The notes under the pieces: model-generated
Told to the model about the DNA's origin: nothing
Databases searched by the model: none
Seen by the model: the letters and a program-made list of their open reading frames with translations, nothing else
NCBI RefSeq assembly: GCF_000430725.1
Contig: NZ_AUMO01000043.1
Coordinates: 63,555-127,554 of the forward strand
Length of the DNA: 64,000 nucleotides
Source: Azohydromonas australica DSM 1124
GTDB taxonomy: Bacteria; Pseudomonadota; Gammaproteobacteria; Burkholderiales; Burkholderiaceae_C
Direction: 5' to 3'
Made by a program: the position numbers and the translations under genes
Shown: positions 8,609 to 16,560 of the stretch, one piece after another
How the letters are laid out: each line of letters begins with the position of its first letter
How positions within the stretch are numbered: the stretch's first letter is position 1

Positions 8609-9277
8609 TCAGGCCTGTGGGCCGTGCGCCGGGGCTGCGGCCCAGACCGCGGGACGGCTGGCGGCGCCGGGCTGGCGGGTGCCGATCTGCAGCGTGGGCA
8701 CCAGCCGCCCGACCTCGAAGCCGCGCTGGCGCAGCTCGGCCATCAGCGCCGCCCAGGCCTCGGGATCGACCTGCGGCTGGCGCGAGAGCACGCGCTGCAG
8801 CGTGCCCTGGCGGTCGCTGAGCACGGCGACGCGGTAGTTGGGGTCCAGCGCCACCACCCAGTGGTCCTGCCGCCCCGCGGGCAGCCAGCGCAGCCCGGCC
8901 GGCAGCCAGCTCACCTCGAAGCGCGCCGGCCCCTGGGGCAGCGCCAGCCCGCGCACCTGCGTGGGGCTGCCGTCGCTGCGGCGGCAGTGCTGCGTCAGCA
9001 GCAGGCGCTGGCCCGGCTCGGGGCGCACGTCGGTCACCACGTCGGCGGCGCAGCCGCGGCGCCCGGGGTCGCCGGCATGCGCGAGCTCGTACCAGACGCC
9101 GCTGTAGCGGCTCAGGTCGAGCACCGGCACGGTGTCGATGGGCCCCGCGGCGGCCGTGGCCGGATGCAGCCACACGCCTGCCAGCGCCATCAGCAGCGCC
9201 GCCAGCAACAGCATCAGCTGCACAGCCCGAGGCACGCGCCGCGGCGACGAGGAGGAAGGGAGGGCGAAGCGCTGCAT
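8609..9277 (-). CDS. Lipocalin family protein (Blc-like)
   Basis: Small hydrophobic-ligand-binding envelope protein, 222 residues. A long N-terminal hydrophobic segment (about residues 20-45) is a signal peptide or anchor, without a lipobox, unlike E. coli Blc. The lipocalin signature DLSRYSGVWYELAHAGD (about 54-70) is followed by the cysteine pair and by YRVAVLSDRQGTLQRVLSRQ, corresponding to the second and third structurally conserved regions. A 30-residue Ala/Pro-rich tail follows the barrel. It sits 56 bp upstream of the BON-lipoprotein gene in the same direction, so both may share a transcript and a role in the envelope. Confidence 0.85.
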   Translation of the reverse strand: MQRFALPSSSSPRRVPRAVQLMLLLAALLMALAGVWLHPATAAAGPIDTVPVLDLSRYSGVWYELAHAGDPGRRGCAADVVTDVRPEPGQRLLLTQHCRRSDGSPTQVRGLALPQGPARFEVSWLPAGLRWLPAGRQDHWVVALDPNYRVAVLSDRQGTLQRVLSRQPQVDPEAWAALMAELRQRGFEVGRLVPTLQIGTRQPGAASRPAVWAAAPAHGPQA

Positions 9278-9582
9278 GGCGTGCTCCTGAAGACCTGTGC
9301 GCTGCGGGCGCTGTTGCCCTGCAGCATGGAACCCACTCTAGGACGGCGCCCAAAAGCCGGCTGTAGTCGGGGCTCGCCGCCGCTTGTCGGACAGCGCCCA
9401 CAACGTCGGCAGTCCACCGGCCCGACGGCGGGCCGGTCGTGCCCGGCATGCACATTCCTTGCGCGCCATCAAGGCGCAGCATTCAGCTTTTCTGAAATAC
9501 AGCCTCAAGCCCACTGAAGCCGGGGGGCTGCGCCAGTTCGGATACTGCGGCCATCGCCACCCGCTGCGTTCCGCCACCGCCC
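9278..9582. other. Divergent intergenic region between lipocalin and cytochrome b561 genes
   Basis: 305 bp that must hold both divergent promoters. A perfect 9-bp stem with a 4-nt loop lies at 9416-9437 (ACCGGCCCG and its complement) and a 5-bp hairpin at 9463-9477. No clear sigma-70 hexamer pair was found. The reading frames crossing it have no start with a ribosome site and no recognisable product. Confidence 0.6.
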
Positions 9583-10125
9583 ATGCCCGAATCCGCCGTT
9601 TCCCGCTACAGCACGCCCGCTGTGGCCTTGCACTGGCTGCTGGCCGTGCTGATCACCGGCACCTTCGCGCTGGGCCTGTACATGCACGAGCTGCCGGTGT
9701 CGCCGCAGCGGCTCAAGCTCTACAGCTGGCACAAGTGGGCCGGCGTGGTGATCCTGGCGCTGTCGGCGCTGCGGCTGATGGTGCGGCTGCGCTCGCCGCG
9801 TCCGCGCGAGCTGGCCATGTCCGGCTGGCAGCGCAGCGCGGCGCACGCCACGCACCACGCGCTGTACCTGCTGTTCTTCGCCGTGCCGCTGGTGGGCTGG
9901 GCCTACAGCTCGGCTGCCGGCTTCCCGGTGGTGCTGTTCGGCGTGCTGCCGCTGCCGGACTTCGTGCCGGTGGACAAGGAACTCGCCGCGACCCTCAAGG
10001 GTCTGCACAAGGGCTTCGCGCTGACGCTGGGCGCGCTCGTGCTGCTGCACCTGGCGGCGGTGTTCAAGCACCAGCTCATCGACCGCGACGGCCTGCTCGC
10101 CCGCATGGGCTTCGGCCGCGCCTGA
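9583..10125 (+). CDS. Cytochrome b561 (YceJ-like)
   Basis: Di-haem b-type cytochrome of the inner membrane, 180 residues with four membrane spans. Haem-ligand histidines lie in ALHWLLAVLITGTFALG (His17), in LYSWHKWAGVVILAL (His50), in HATHHALYLLFFAVP and in GLHKGFALTLGALVLLHLAA. It heads a run with two YceI genes (10189-10815 and 10941-11516), matching the E. coli yceJ-yceI pair. The cytochrome probably passes electrons to or from a lipid-soluble carrier, since YceI-fold proteins bind isoprenoid quinone-like lipids. The 63-bp gap to the first yceI gene supports an operon. Confidence 0.92.
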   Translation: MPESAVSRYSTPAVALHWLLAVLITGTFALGLYMHELPVSPQRLKLYSWHKWAGVVILALSALRLMVRLRSPRPRELAMSGWQRSAAHATHHALYLLFFAVPLVGWAYSSAAGFPVVLFGVLPLPDFVPVDKELAATLKGLHKGFALTLGALVLLHLAAVFKHQLIDRDGLLARMGFGRA

Positions 10126-10188
10126 GCGCAGGCCGCCAATCCTCGATCCCCGATCCCCGATCGCCCGAATTCCCCAGAAAGCCTCTAC

Positions 10189-10815
10189 ATGTCCTTGCGT
10201 TCCCTGTCCCTGCTGGCGCTGGCCGCGGCGCTGAGCACCCCGGCCTGGTCCCAGACGGCGCCCAAGCCGGCCGCCGGCGCGAAGCCCGCCGCCGCCACGT
10301 CCGCCGCACCCGCGCCGGCGCAACTGGTGGCCGCGCAGAGCGAGGTCGCCTTCACCAGCCGCCAGATGGGCGTGCCCGTGGACGGGCGATTCCGCCGCTT
10401 CGAGGCGCAGGTGCAGTTCGACCCCAAGAAGCCCGAAACCGCGCGCATCGCGCTGAAGGTAGACCTGGCCAGCATCACCATGGGCGCGCCCGAGAGCGAG
10501 GCCGAGGTGGTCAAGCCCGAGTGGTTCAACACCGCCAAGTTCCCGCAGGCCACCTTTACCTCCACCGCCGTCAAGGCGCTGGGCGGCAACCGCTACGAGG
10601 TCGCGGGCCAGTTCGCGCTCAAGGGCGTCACGCGCGACGTCGTGGTGCCGGTGACGCTGGCCGCGGCCGGCGCCAACACCGTCGCCACCGGCGGCTTCAC
10701 GCTCAAGCGGCTGGAGCACCGCATCGGCGAAGGCGAATGGGCCGACACCTCCATGGTCGCCAACGACGTGGCGGTGAAGTTCAAGCTCACCCTCAGCGGC
10801 ATCGCCCCGCTCTGA
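10189..10815 (+). CDS. YceI family protein, copy 1
   Basis: Periplasmic YceI-fold lipid-binding protein, 208 residues. It has a signal peptide (MSLRSLSLLALAAALSTPAW) and an Ala/Pro linker before the barrel (about residues 43-208). The barrel contains QSEVAFTSRQMGVPVDGRF, KVDLASITMG and QFALKGVTRDVVVPV, all family landmarks. It is more diverged from the E. coli protein than copy 2 and carries the longer linker, so the two copies probably bind different ligands. Co-transcription with the cytochrome b561 gene is likely. Confidence 0.88.
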   Translation: MSLRSLSLLALAAALSTPAWSQTAPKPAAGAKPAAATSAAPAPAQLVAAQSEVAFTSRQMGVPVDGRFRRFEAQVQFDPKKPETARIALKVDLASITMGAPESEAEVVKPEWFNTAKFPQATFTSTAVKALGGNRYEVAGQFALKGVTRDVVVPVTLAAAGANTVATGGFTLKRLEHRIGEGEWADTSMVANDVAVKFKLTLSGIAPL

Positions 10816-10940
10816 CCCCCGGCCGGGCCCGCGCCGCCGCGGGCCCCACGCGAGTTGTCCCGCGCCGGGCGCCGCCCGTGCGCGTGCCTGCAGTCCCCGC
10901 AGATCCCTGCAAACCCAACCAGAACCCGCAAGGAAGCCCC

Positions 10941-11516
10941 ATGAAGAAGATCTTCGCCCTGGCCGCGCTGGCCGCCACCGCCGCGGCCGCCGTGCTGCCC
11001 GCGCAGGCCGCCACCTACGCCATCGACCCGTCGCACACCTTCGTCACCTTCGAGTTCCCGCACTTCGGCACGTCGATGAACCGCGGCCGCTTCGACAAGA
11101 AGGAAGGCACCGTCGAGTTCGACCGCGCCGCGCGCACCGGCCGCGTGGAACTGACGCTGGAGACGGGCTCCATCAGCACCGGCACGGCGCCCTTCGACAA
11201 GCACCTGCGCAGCGACGACTTCTTCGCCGCCGAGCAGTTCCCCACCGCCAAGTTCGTGGCCGACAAGTTCAGCTTCGACGGCGACAAGGTCACCGAGGTG
11301 GCCGGCCAGCTGACGCTGCGCGGCAAGACCAACCCGGTGGTGCTCAAGGCCACCCGCTTCAACTGCTACACCAACCCGATGCTCAAGCGCGAGGTCTGCG
11401 GCGGCGACTTCGAGACCACGCTGCAGCGCAGCCTCTGGGGTGTGAACTGGGGCCTGAACATGGGCGCGCCGGACAACGTGAAGCTGGTGATCCAGGTCGA
11501 GGCGATCAAGCAGTAA
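10941..11516 (+). CDS. YceI family protein, copy 2
   Basis: Periplasmic YceI-fold protein of 191 residues, the standard family length. The signal peptide ends at VLPAQA; the mature protein begins ATYAIDPSHTFVTFEFPHFG and contains FDKHLRSDDFFAAEQFPTA and QLTLRGKTNPVVLKATRFNC, the diagnostic blocks. A cysteine pair (FNCYTNPMLKREVCGGDF) is also seen in E. coli YceI. AAGGAA 10 bp before the ATG supports this start. It closes the cytochrome b561/YceI operon and is followed by a terminator at 11564-11596. Confidence 0.92.
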   Translation: MKKIFALAALAATAAAAVLPAQAATYAIDPSHTFVTFEFPHFGTSMNRGRFDKKEGTVEFDRAARTGRVELTLETGSISTGTAPFDKHLRSDDFFAAEQFPTAKFVADKFSFDGDKVTEVAGQLTLRGKTNPVVLKATRFNCYTNPMLKREVCGGDFETTLQRSLWGVNWGLNMGAPDNVKLVIQVEAIKQ

Positions 11517-11563
11517 GAACTGCCGGGCCCAGGGCCGGCGACGCGCTCGCCCGGCCCTCCCGC

Positions 11564-11596
11564 AGCCCCGCCGCCCCCGAGGCCGCGGGGCTTTTT
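11564..11596 (+). terminator. Rho-independent terminator after the YceI operon
   Basis: AGCCCCGC at 11564-11571 pairs with GCGGGGCT at 11585-11592 and is followed by a T run to 11596. It lies 47 bp after the second yceI stop codon. Confidence 0.85.
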
Positions 11597-11779
11597 CATG
11601 GGCAACCCGGCCACCCCAAGTTGGTGCCCAGAGCCGAATCGGGGATTGAGGCAAACCGCGTTCCTTACTCCGGACTTCGCCACCCACTCGGGGTCCGGCC
11701 GGCCGCGGGGTCTGCGTTCAGCGCATAAGCTTCCTCGCACAGGTTTCTTTGAGCTTGGAACGGACCGGAGGACAGAACG

Positions 11780-11860
11780 ATGAGTGAACAAGGTTGGGTG
11801 CAATTTGCCGTCGCGTTGGCGGCCCTGGGACTGCTGCTGGTGCAGACCCTCACGAGCTGA
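11780..11860 (+). CDS. Small single-span membrane peptide of 26 residues
   Basis: Short open frame starting MSEQGWVQFAVALAALGLLL and ending VQTLTS. It has a perfect GGAGG Shine-Dalgarno sequence eight bases before the ATG, a short polar N terminus, one uninterrupted hydrophobic helix of about 15 residues and a stop followed after 18 bp by its own terminator. Upstream it is separated from the YceI operon by another terminator, so it would be a one-gene transcript. I do not recognise a family. Small membrane peptides of this size usually modulate a larger membrane complex, but no partner is indicated here. Confidence 0.6.
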   Translation: MSEQGWVQFAVALAALGLLLVQTLTS

Positions 11861-11878
11861 CACCGGTTCAGGCACGGC

Positions 11879-11912
11879 CCGAGGGGCCCGGCTTCATGGC
11901 CGGGCCCCTCGG
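11879..11912 (+). terminator. Strong hairpin terminator after the 26-residue peptide gene
   Basis: A perfect 14-bp stem (CCGAGGGGCCCGGC at 11879-11892 with its complement at 11899-11912) and a 6-nt loop, followed by TGTTT. The weak T tract follows the plus strand. It also lies 47 bp past the stop of the convergent GGDEF/EAL gene and may act on both. Confidence 0.75.
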
Positions 11913-11958
11913 TGTTTGCGGGGCGCCTTGTCGTCCCGCCCGAGGCTCAGCTCGCCAA

Positions 11959-13818
11959 CTAAGACTGACCCTGCGCCTCGGGCACCGGCGCCGGTGTCGG
12001 CACCGCCACCCCGCCGTCGCGCAGCAGCGCGGCCAGGCGCCGCGGCGGCAGCGGATGCGACAGGCAGAAGCCCTGGAACAGGTCGCAGCCCAGCGCCAGC
12101 AGCCGGCAGCGGTCCACCTCGCGCTCCACACCCTCGGCCACCACGCGCATGCCCATGGCATGGGCCACGCGCACCATGGTCTCCACCAGCAGCGCGGCAT
12201 CGGCGCGGTCGGCCACGCCGTCCACGAAGATGCGGTCGATCTTGAGCTTGTCGCAGCGCAGCCGCAGCAGGTAGGCCAGCGAGCTGTAGCCGGTGCCGAA
12301 GTCGTCGATCGCCAGCGCGTAGCCGCGCGACTGCAGCGCACGCACCACGGAAACCGGGTTGTCCAGGTCCTCGAACACCGTGGACTCGGTGAGCTCAAAC
12401 TCCACCTCCCGCGGCGTCAGCCGCAGCGTGTGCAGCTGCTGCAGGAAGCGCTCGCGCTGCACCTCCTGGCGGCACTGGTGCGAGCTGAGGTTCAGCGCCA
12501 CCGGCGGGCAGTGCAGCCCCTCTTCGGCCCAGGCGTCCAGGTCGAGCCGCAGCCGCTTGAGCAGCACCAGCCCCAGCTCGCCCACCAGCCCGGCCTCCTC
12601 CAGCACCGGGATGAACAGCCCCGGCGGCACCGGGCCGCGCTGCGGGTCCTGCCAGCGCGCCAGCCCCTCCACGCCCTGCAGCCGGCCGTGGCCGTCGAAC
12701 AGCGGCTGGTAGGCCAGCGTGAACTCCTCGCGCGCCAGCGCCACGCGCAGCGCCTGCGTCAGCTCGCGGCGCTCGCGCTGCACCTCCCCCAGCGCCGGGG
12801 TGTAGCGGCTCCACGCACCCTTGCCGGCATGCTTGGCCTGGTACATCGCCATGTCCGCGCAGGCCAGGGCGCCCTCGGCCGTGGCGGCATCCGCGGGCAG
12901 CAGCGCCAGGCCCAGCGACACGCCCACCTTCAGCGACACGCCCTCGTGCTCGATGCGCCGCGGCAGCACCTCGACGATGCGCTGCGCCACGCTGCTGGCG
13001 ATGCGTTCGTCCACCGGCGCGCGCAGCAGCAGCGCGAACTCGTCCCCGCCCAGGCGCCCGACCTCGTCGTGCGAGCGCACCAGCGACTGCAGCCGCTGCG
13101 CCACCGCGCGCAGCACCGCGTCGCCCGCGGCATGGCCGCGGGTGTCGTTGATGAGCTTGAAGTCGTCCACGTCCAGGCACATCAGCGCCGCCGGCGCGCC
13201 CGAGGCCGCCGCCTGCGCCAGTTCGGCCGTGAAGCGCTCGCGGTTGGCCAGGCCGGTGAGCACGTCGTGGTGCGCGAGGTAGTGCGTGCGCGCGTCGGCC
13301 GCGCGCACCCGCGCGCGCTGGCGGCGCGAGGCCAGCGCCACCACGCCCAGCGCCAGGGCCATGATCAGCACCGCCGCCAGCATCACCGAGGCCAGGCCGC
13401 GCCACGTCGGCGCCCGGTAGGCCCACACCCGCAGCCGCCCCACCGCCGGGCCGTTGCCGCCCGACACCGTCACCTCGGTAACGAGGGAGCCGCCGTGGCG
13501 CTCCAGCCAGTCGGGTGCCGCGTCGCGGCGGAACTCCGCCAGCGCGTGCCCGTCGCTGCGCAGCAGCTGCGCCGAGGCCACCGCCGGCGCGGCCTCGAAG
13601 GCCGCCAGCAGCACGCGCGCCTCGGCCGCGTCGTCGAACAGCAGCGCCGCCGCCGTGGTGCGCCCCACCAGCTCGGCCTGCGTGCGCAGCGCCTCCTGCT
13701 GGCGGCGGTCGAGCTGCAGGTACTCGAACAGCCCCAGCAGCAGCGCCACGATCAGCATCGCGGCGCAGGCCAGCAGCGTGTCGCTGCCGCGGCGCAGCAG
13801 CAGCCCCGGCCCTTTCAT
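11959..13818 (-). CDS. Membrane-bound GGDEF/EAL cyclic-di-GMP enzyme (YfiN-like)
   Basis: Inner-membrane c-di-GMP signalling protein, 619 residues. Two membrane helices (about 12-33 and 143-165) bracket a periplasmic domain of about 110 residues, as in YfiN/TpbB; a HAMP-like linker follows. The diguanylate cyclase domain has an intact GGDEF motif (257-261) and an RxxD inhibitory site (RSHD) five residues before it. The phosphodiesterase domain reads EGL rather than EAL at 384-386 but keeps NLSSHQ, ELTES, the DDFGTGYSS loop, KIDRIFVD and AEGVE, so it may be active. The ATG lies 8 bp after the stop of the YfiR-like gene, so the pair is coupled. Confidence 0.88.
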   Translation of the reverse strand: MKGPGLLLRRGSDTLLACAAMLIVALLLGLFEYLQLDRRQQEALRTQAELVGRTTAAALLFDDAAEARVLLAAFEAAPAVASAQLLRSDGHALAEFRRDAAPDWLERHGGSLVTEVTVSGGNGPAVGRLRVWAYRAPTWRGLASVMLAAVLIMALALGVVALASRRQRARVRAADARTHYLAHHDVLTGLANRERFTAELAQAAASGAPAALMCLDVDDFKLINDTRGHAAGDAVLRAVAQRLQSLVRSHDEVGRLGGDEFALLLRAPVDERIASSVAQRIVEVLPRRIEHEGVSLKVGVSLGLALLPADAATAEGALACADMAMYQAKHAGKGAWSRYTPALGEVQRERRELTQALRVALAREEFTLAYQPLFDGHGRLQGVEGLARWQDPQRGPVPPGLFIPVLEEAGLVGELGLVLLKRLRLDLDAWAEEGLHCPPVALNLSSHQCRQEVQRERFLQQLHTLRLTPREVEFELTESTVFEDLDNPVSVVRALQSRGYALAIDDFGTGYSSLAYLLRLRCDKLKIDRIFVDGVADRADAALLVETMVRVAHAMGMRVVAEGVEREVDRCRLLALGCDLFQGFCLSHPLPPRRLAALLRDGGVAVPTPAPVPEAQGQS

Positions 13819-13826
13819 CACGGCCT

Positions 13827-14450
13827 TCAAGGCGAGCCCTCCATGTGCACGAAGCGCGCCAGCCGCAGCAGCCGCGCGTTGATCTCCAGTCCCGCACGGC
13901 GGGCCGCCTGCAGATCCACGTCGAAGACGATGCGCCCCTGGTGCGGCTGCAGGTTCAGCGTGACGCCGCGCTCGGTCAGGCCGTGGCTGTCGCCCACCCA
14001 CAGCAGCCCGCGCGGCGCCGGCACGGGCAGCAGCGCATCGGTGCCGACGTAGGCGACGTGGCAGCCCGCCACGGCCGCGGCCGGCAGCGCGGCGGCGGGC
14101 TTCGGCCCGGCGCTCGTGCTCGCCACCGTGCCGCCCGCACTGCCGACGGCACCGGTGCTGGTCGTGACCACCACACGGCGCAGTTCCACGCGCCGCCCGT
14201 TGAGCTCGCGCTGCTGCCACTCGCGCAGCGCCTCGGCCAGCGGCCCCGGCGACAGCAGGCACAGCTGCAGCACCTGCGCGGGACCGGCCTCGGCCGGCCA
14301 GTCGACGAACTGCAGCGCGCGCCACAGGATCTGCGCCTTGAGTTCCACCTCCGGCAGCGGCTGCGCCCGCGCCGCCACTGCCGCCAGAAGCAGCAGCAGC
14401 GGCAGCAGCAGCAGGGCCAGGCCCGGAAAGCGGTGGGGGAACGAGGGCAT
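13827..14450 (-). CDS. YfiR-like periplasmic regulator (DUF4154)
   Basis: Secreted protein of 207 residues: signal peptide MPSFPHRFPGLALLLLPLLL, then the YfiR/DUF4154 core starting VELKAQILWRALQFVDWPAE and containing LQLCLLSPGPLAEAL, CHVAYVGTDALLP, LLWVGDSHGLTERGVTLNL, GRIVFDVDLQAARRAGLEIN and LLRLARFVH. In Pseudomonas, YfiR binds the periplasmic domain of YfiN and holds its cyclase inactive until redox or envelope signals release it. Here an extra Ala/Thr-rich loop (about residues 95-125) interrupts the core. It lies 17 bp after the TonB receptor gene and 8 bp before the GGDEF/EAL gene. Confidence 0.85.
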   Translation of the reverse strand: MPSFPHRFPGLALLLLPLLLLLAAVAARAQPLPEVELKAQILWRALQFVDWPAEAGPAQVLQLCLLSPGPLAEALREWQQRELNGRRVELRRVVVTTSTGAVGSAGGTVASTSAGPKPAAALPAAAVAGCHVAYVGTDALLPVPAPRGLLWVGDSHGLTERGVTLNLQPHQGRIVFDVDLQAARRAGLEINARLLRLARFVHMEGSP

Positions 14451-14467
14451 GGCGGTATGGCGCACCC

Positions 14468-16435
14468 TCAGAAGGCCTGCTGCCAGTCGATTTCGATGCG
14501 CCGCCGCTCGCGCGGGAAGCGCGCCAGCGCCGCATCCGGCGCGGCCGGGTCCCAGGTCCGGACATCGAAGAGGTTGAGCGCGCGCAGTGCCAGCGTGCTG
14601 GCCGGCAATGGCTGCCAGCGCAGCACCGCGTCCAGTGTGGCCTGCGCGGGCACGTTGGACGCGCGCCGGCCCAGCGCCTGCCACTGCAGCGCGGCGGACC
14701 AGGCCGGCCGCGGCAGCGGCACCAGCACGTGGCCCTTGAAGATCCAGCGCGGCGAGTTGCCCAGCGCGCCCTGCGCCAACTCCGCGTCCTGCAGCGACAC
14801 CGACGTGCGCCACTGCACGCCCGCGTCGAGCAGCCCCTGCGCCTCCACGTCCAGGCCGCTGCTGTGCACGTGCGACAGGTTCCGGTACTGCGACACCTGC
14901 GCGCTCACGGGCACGAAGTCGATGAGCTCGCTGAGCCGGTCGCGGTAGAGGTGCAGCGCCACGCGGCTGTGCGCGCCCACGGCGCGCTCCCAGGCCAGCG
15001 CCACCGAGCGCACGCGCTCGGGCCGCAGCGCCGGGTTGGCGAGCTGCGACGCGCCCCCGTCGTCGTAGAAGCGCTCGGCCAAGTTGGGCACGCGGAAGCC
15101 GCGCCCGAACAGCAGCTTCAGCGCCTCGTGCTCGCTGGGCCGCATCACCAGCGCCAGGCGCGGCGAGAAGGCCGGGTCGAAGCCCTGCACCCGGTCCACG
15201 CGCCCGCCCGCGGTCAGCGACCAGCGCTCGGACAGCCGCCAGTGGTCCTGCGCGTACACCGCGCCCTGCATCTGCGTGTCGTGCCGGTCCAGGTAGGTGG
15301 CCGGCGGGATTTCGTCGAAGTTGTGCTGGCGCGCGTTGTAGATGCGCCGCGCCTCGGCCCCCAGCGTGAGCTCGTGGTTGATCCAGCCGCGCCAATGGAG
15401 CCGCGCATCCAGGCCGGCCCAGTCGCCGCTGACGGCGTCGCGGTTGATCAGCGGCGACGCCGGGGTGCCGTACACGTAGCGCCCGTCGTAGCCGCTGCGC
15501 GAGACGTTCATGCGCACCGCGGCGCGCCAGTCGTCCGCCACGGCGCCGTCCCAGCCCAGCTCGGCGAAGTCGTAGCGGTCGGTGTAGCGTGTGCCGGCCA
15601 CGCCCGGCTGCGTGCCGTAGGGCGCGGTGGCCATGTCCTTGACACGCTCCTGGCTGCCCAGGGTCAGGCGCCAGCCTTCGAGCTGCCCCTTCACGAACAG
15701 GCTGCGGTAGCGCGTGCCGTCGAGCCCGGCCACGCGGCCGTCGGGCGCGGCGGGGCCGGCCAGGGCCGGGTCCTGCAGCGTCTCGCCGTCGCTGCGGTGC
15801 AGCGCCAGCCCGATGAACAGGTCCGCTGCGCCCTCGTGCCAGCCGTGGCTCAGCACCGCGTCGCGCGTGTTCCAGGAGCCCAGCCCGGCGCGCAGCCTCG
15901 TCCCCGGCGCGTCGCGCCCGTCGAGCGTGACGGCGTTGACTACGCCCAGCAACGCGTTGCCGCCGTAGACGGAAGAGGCCGGTCCGTTGACCAGCTCCAG
16001 CCGCTTGACCCAGTCGGCGACGATGGGGAACTCCCAGCCCGGCAGCGCCTGGTCGTAGACGGCGTCGTTGACGCGGTAGCCGTCGATGCTCATGAGCACC
16101 CGCGCGTTGTAGTCGCCCGGACGGCTGAAGCCGCGCAGCCCCACGCTGCCGTAGCCGCGGTTGGAGCCGACGTAGATGCCGGGCAGCCGGTCCAGCATCT
16201 CCGCCAGCGTGCGGTGGCCCAGAGCCGCGGATTCGGCGCGGGTGATGGTGCTGACCACCGCCGCAGCATCCAGCGCCGACTCCAGGTGGCGCGAGGCGCC
16301 CTCCACCTCGGTCCCCAGCAGCACCTCCAGGTCGCGCAGCGCCTCGGGCGGCTGGGCCGGCGCGGTCTGCGCACCGGCTGCAGCGGCGGCCAGGGCCAGC
16401 AGCCAGGCGGCGGATCGGGGAAACGGGGGAGGCAT
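14468..16435 (-). CDS. TonB-dependent outer-membrane receptor
   Basis: Outer-membrane gated channel, 655 residues. The ATG at 16435 gives a signal peptide ending in GAQTA; an upstream in-frame ATG at 16492 would bury it. The plug domain spans about residues 55-165 (VVSTITRAESAALGHRTLAE, YGSVGLRGFSRPGDYNARVL, VKRLELVNGPASSVYGGNA). The remaining 22-strand-type barrel ends with IDWQQAF, a terminal phenylalanine as expected for outer-membrane insertion. Ligand is not predictable; the family takes up siderophores, cobalamin, metals and sugars. It is first in a tight operon with a YfiR-like protein and a GGDEF/EAL protein, which suggests a sensing role. Confidence 0.9.
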   Translation of the reverse strand: MPPPFPRSAAWLLALAAAAAGAQTAPAQPPEALRDLEVLLGTEVEGASRHLESALDAAAVVSTITRAESAALGHRTLAEMLDRLPGIYVGSNRGYGSVGLRGFSRPGDYNARVLMSIDGYRVNDAVYDQALPGWEFPIVADWVKRLELVNGPASSVYGGNALLGVVNAVTLDGRDAPGTRLRAGLGSWNTRDAVLSHGWHEGAADLFIGLALHRSDGETLQDPALAGPAAPDGRVAGLDGTRYRSLFVKGQLEGWRLTLGSQERVKDMATAPYGTQPGVAGTRYTDRYDFAELGWDGAVADDWRAAVRMNVSRSGYDGRYVYGTPASPLINRDAVSGDWAGLDARLHWRGWINHELTLGAEARRIYNARQHNFDEIPPATYLDRHDTQMQGAVYAQDHWRLSERWSLTAGGRVDRVQGFDPAFSPRLALVMRPSEHEALKLLFGRGFRVPNLAERFYDDGGASQLANPALRPERVRSVALAWERAVGAHSRVALHLYRDRLSELIDFVPVSAQVSQYRNLSHVHSSGLDVEAQGLLDAGVQWRTSVSLQDAELAQGALGNSPRWIFKGHVLVPLPRPAWSAALQWQALGRRASNVPAQATLDAVLRWQPLPASTLALRALNLFDVRTWDPAAPDAALARFPRERRRIEIDWQQAF

Positions 16436-16560
16436 GAAGTCGTCGGCGGCGCACGGTGCCGCCCGCGGGCAATGAAACGGACCTTCGTTCATCGGCTGCG
16501 CGGCGGCCGGCTTGAGCCCGAGCGCCTGGGGATTCCACCGTGGCGGCGGGCGCCGCCGCT

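Noticed and set aside
11598..11783. A 61-codon plus-strand frame before the small membrane peptide
   Set aside because: No ribosome site, no recognisable sequence, and it ends inside the start of the better-supported 26-residue gene.
12661..12669. Inactive EAL domain because of EGL
   Set aside because: The other catalytic residues (ELTES, DDFGTGYSS, AEGVE) are intact, and the middle residue of the motif varies among EAL domains.
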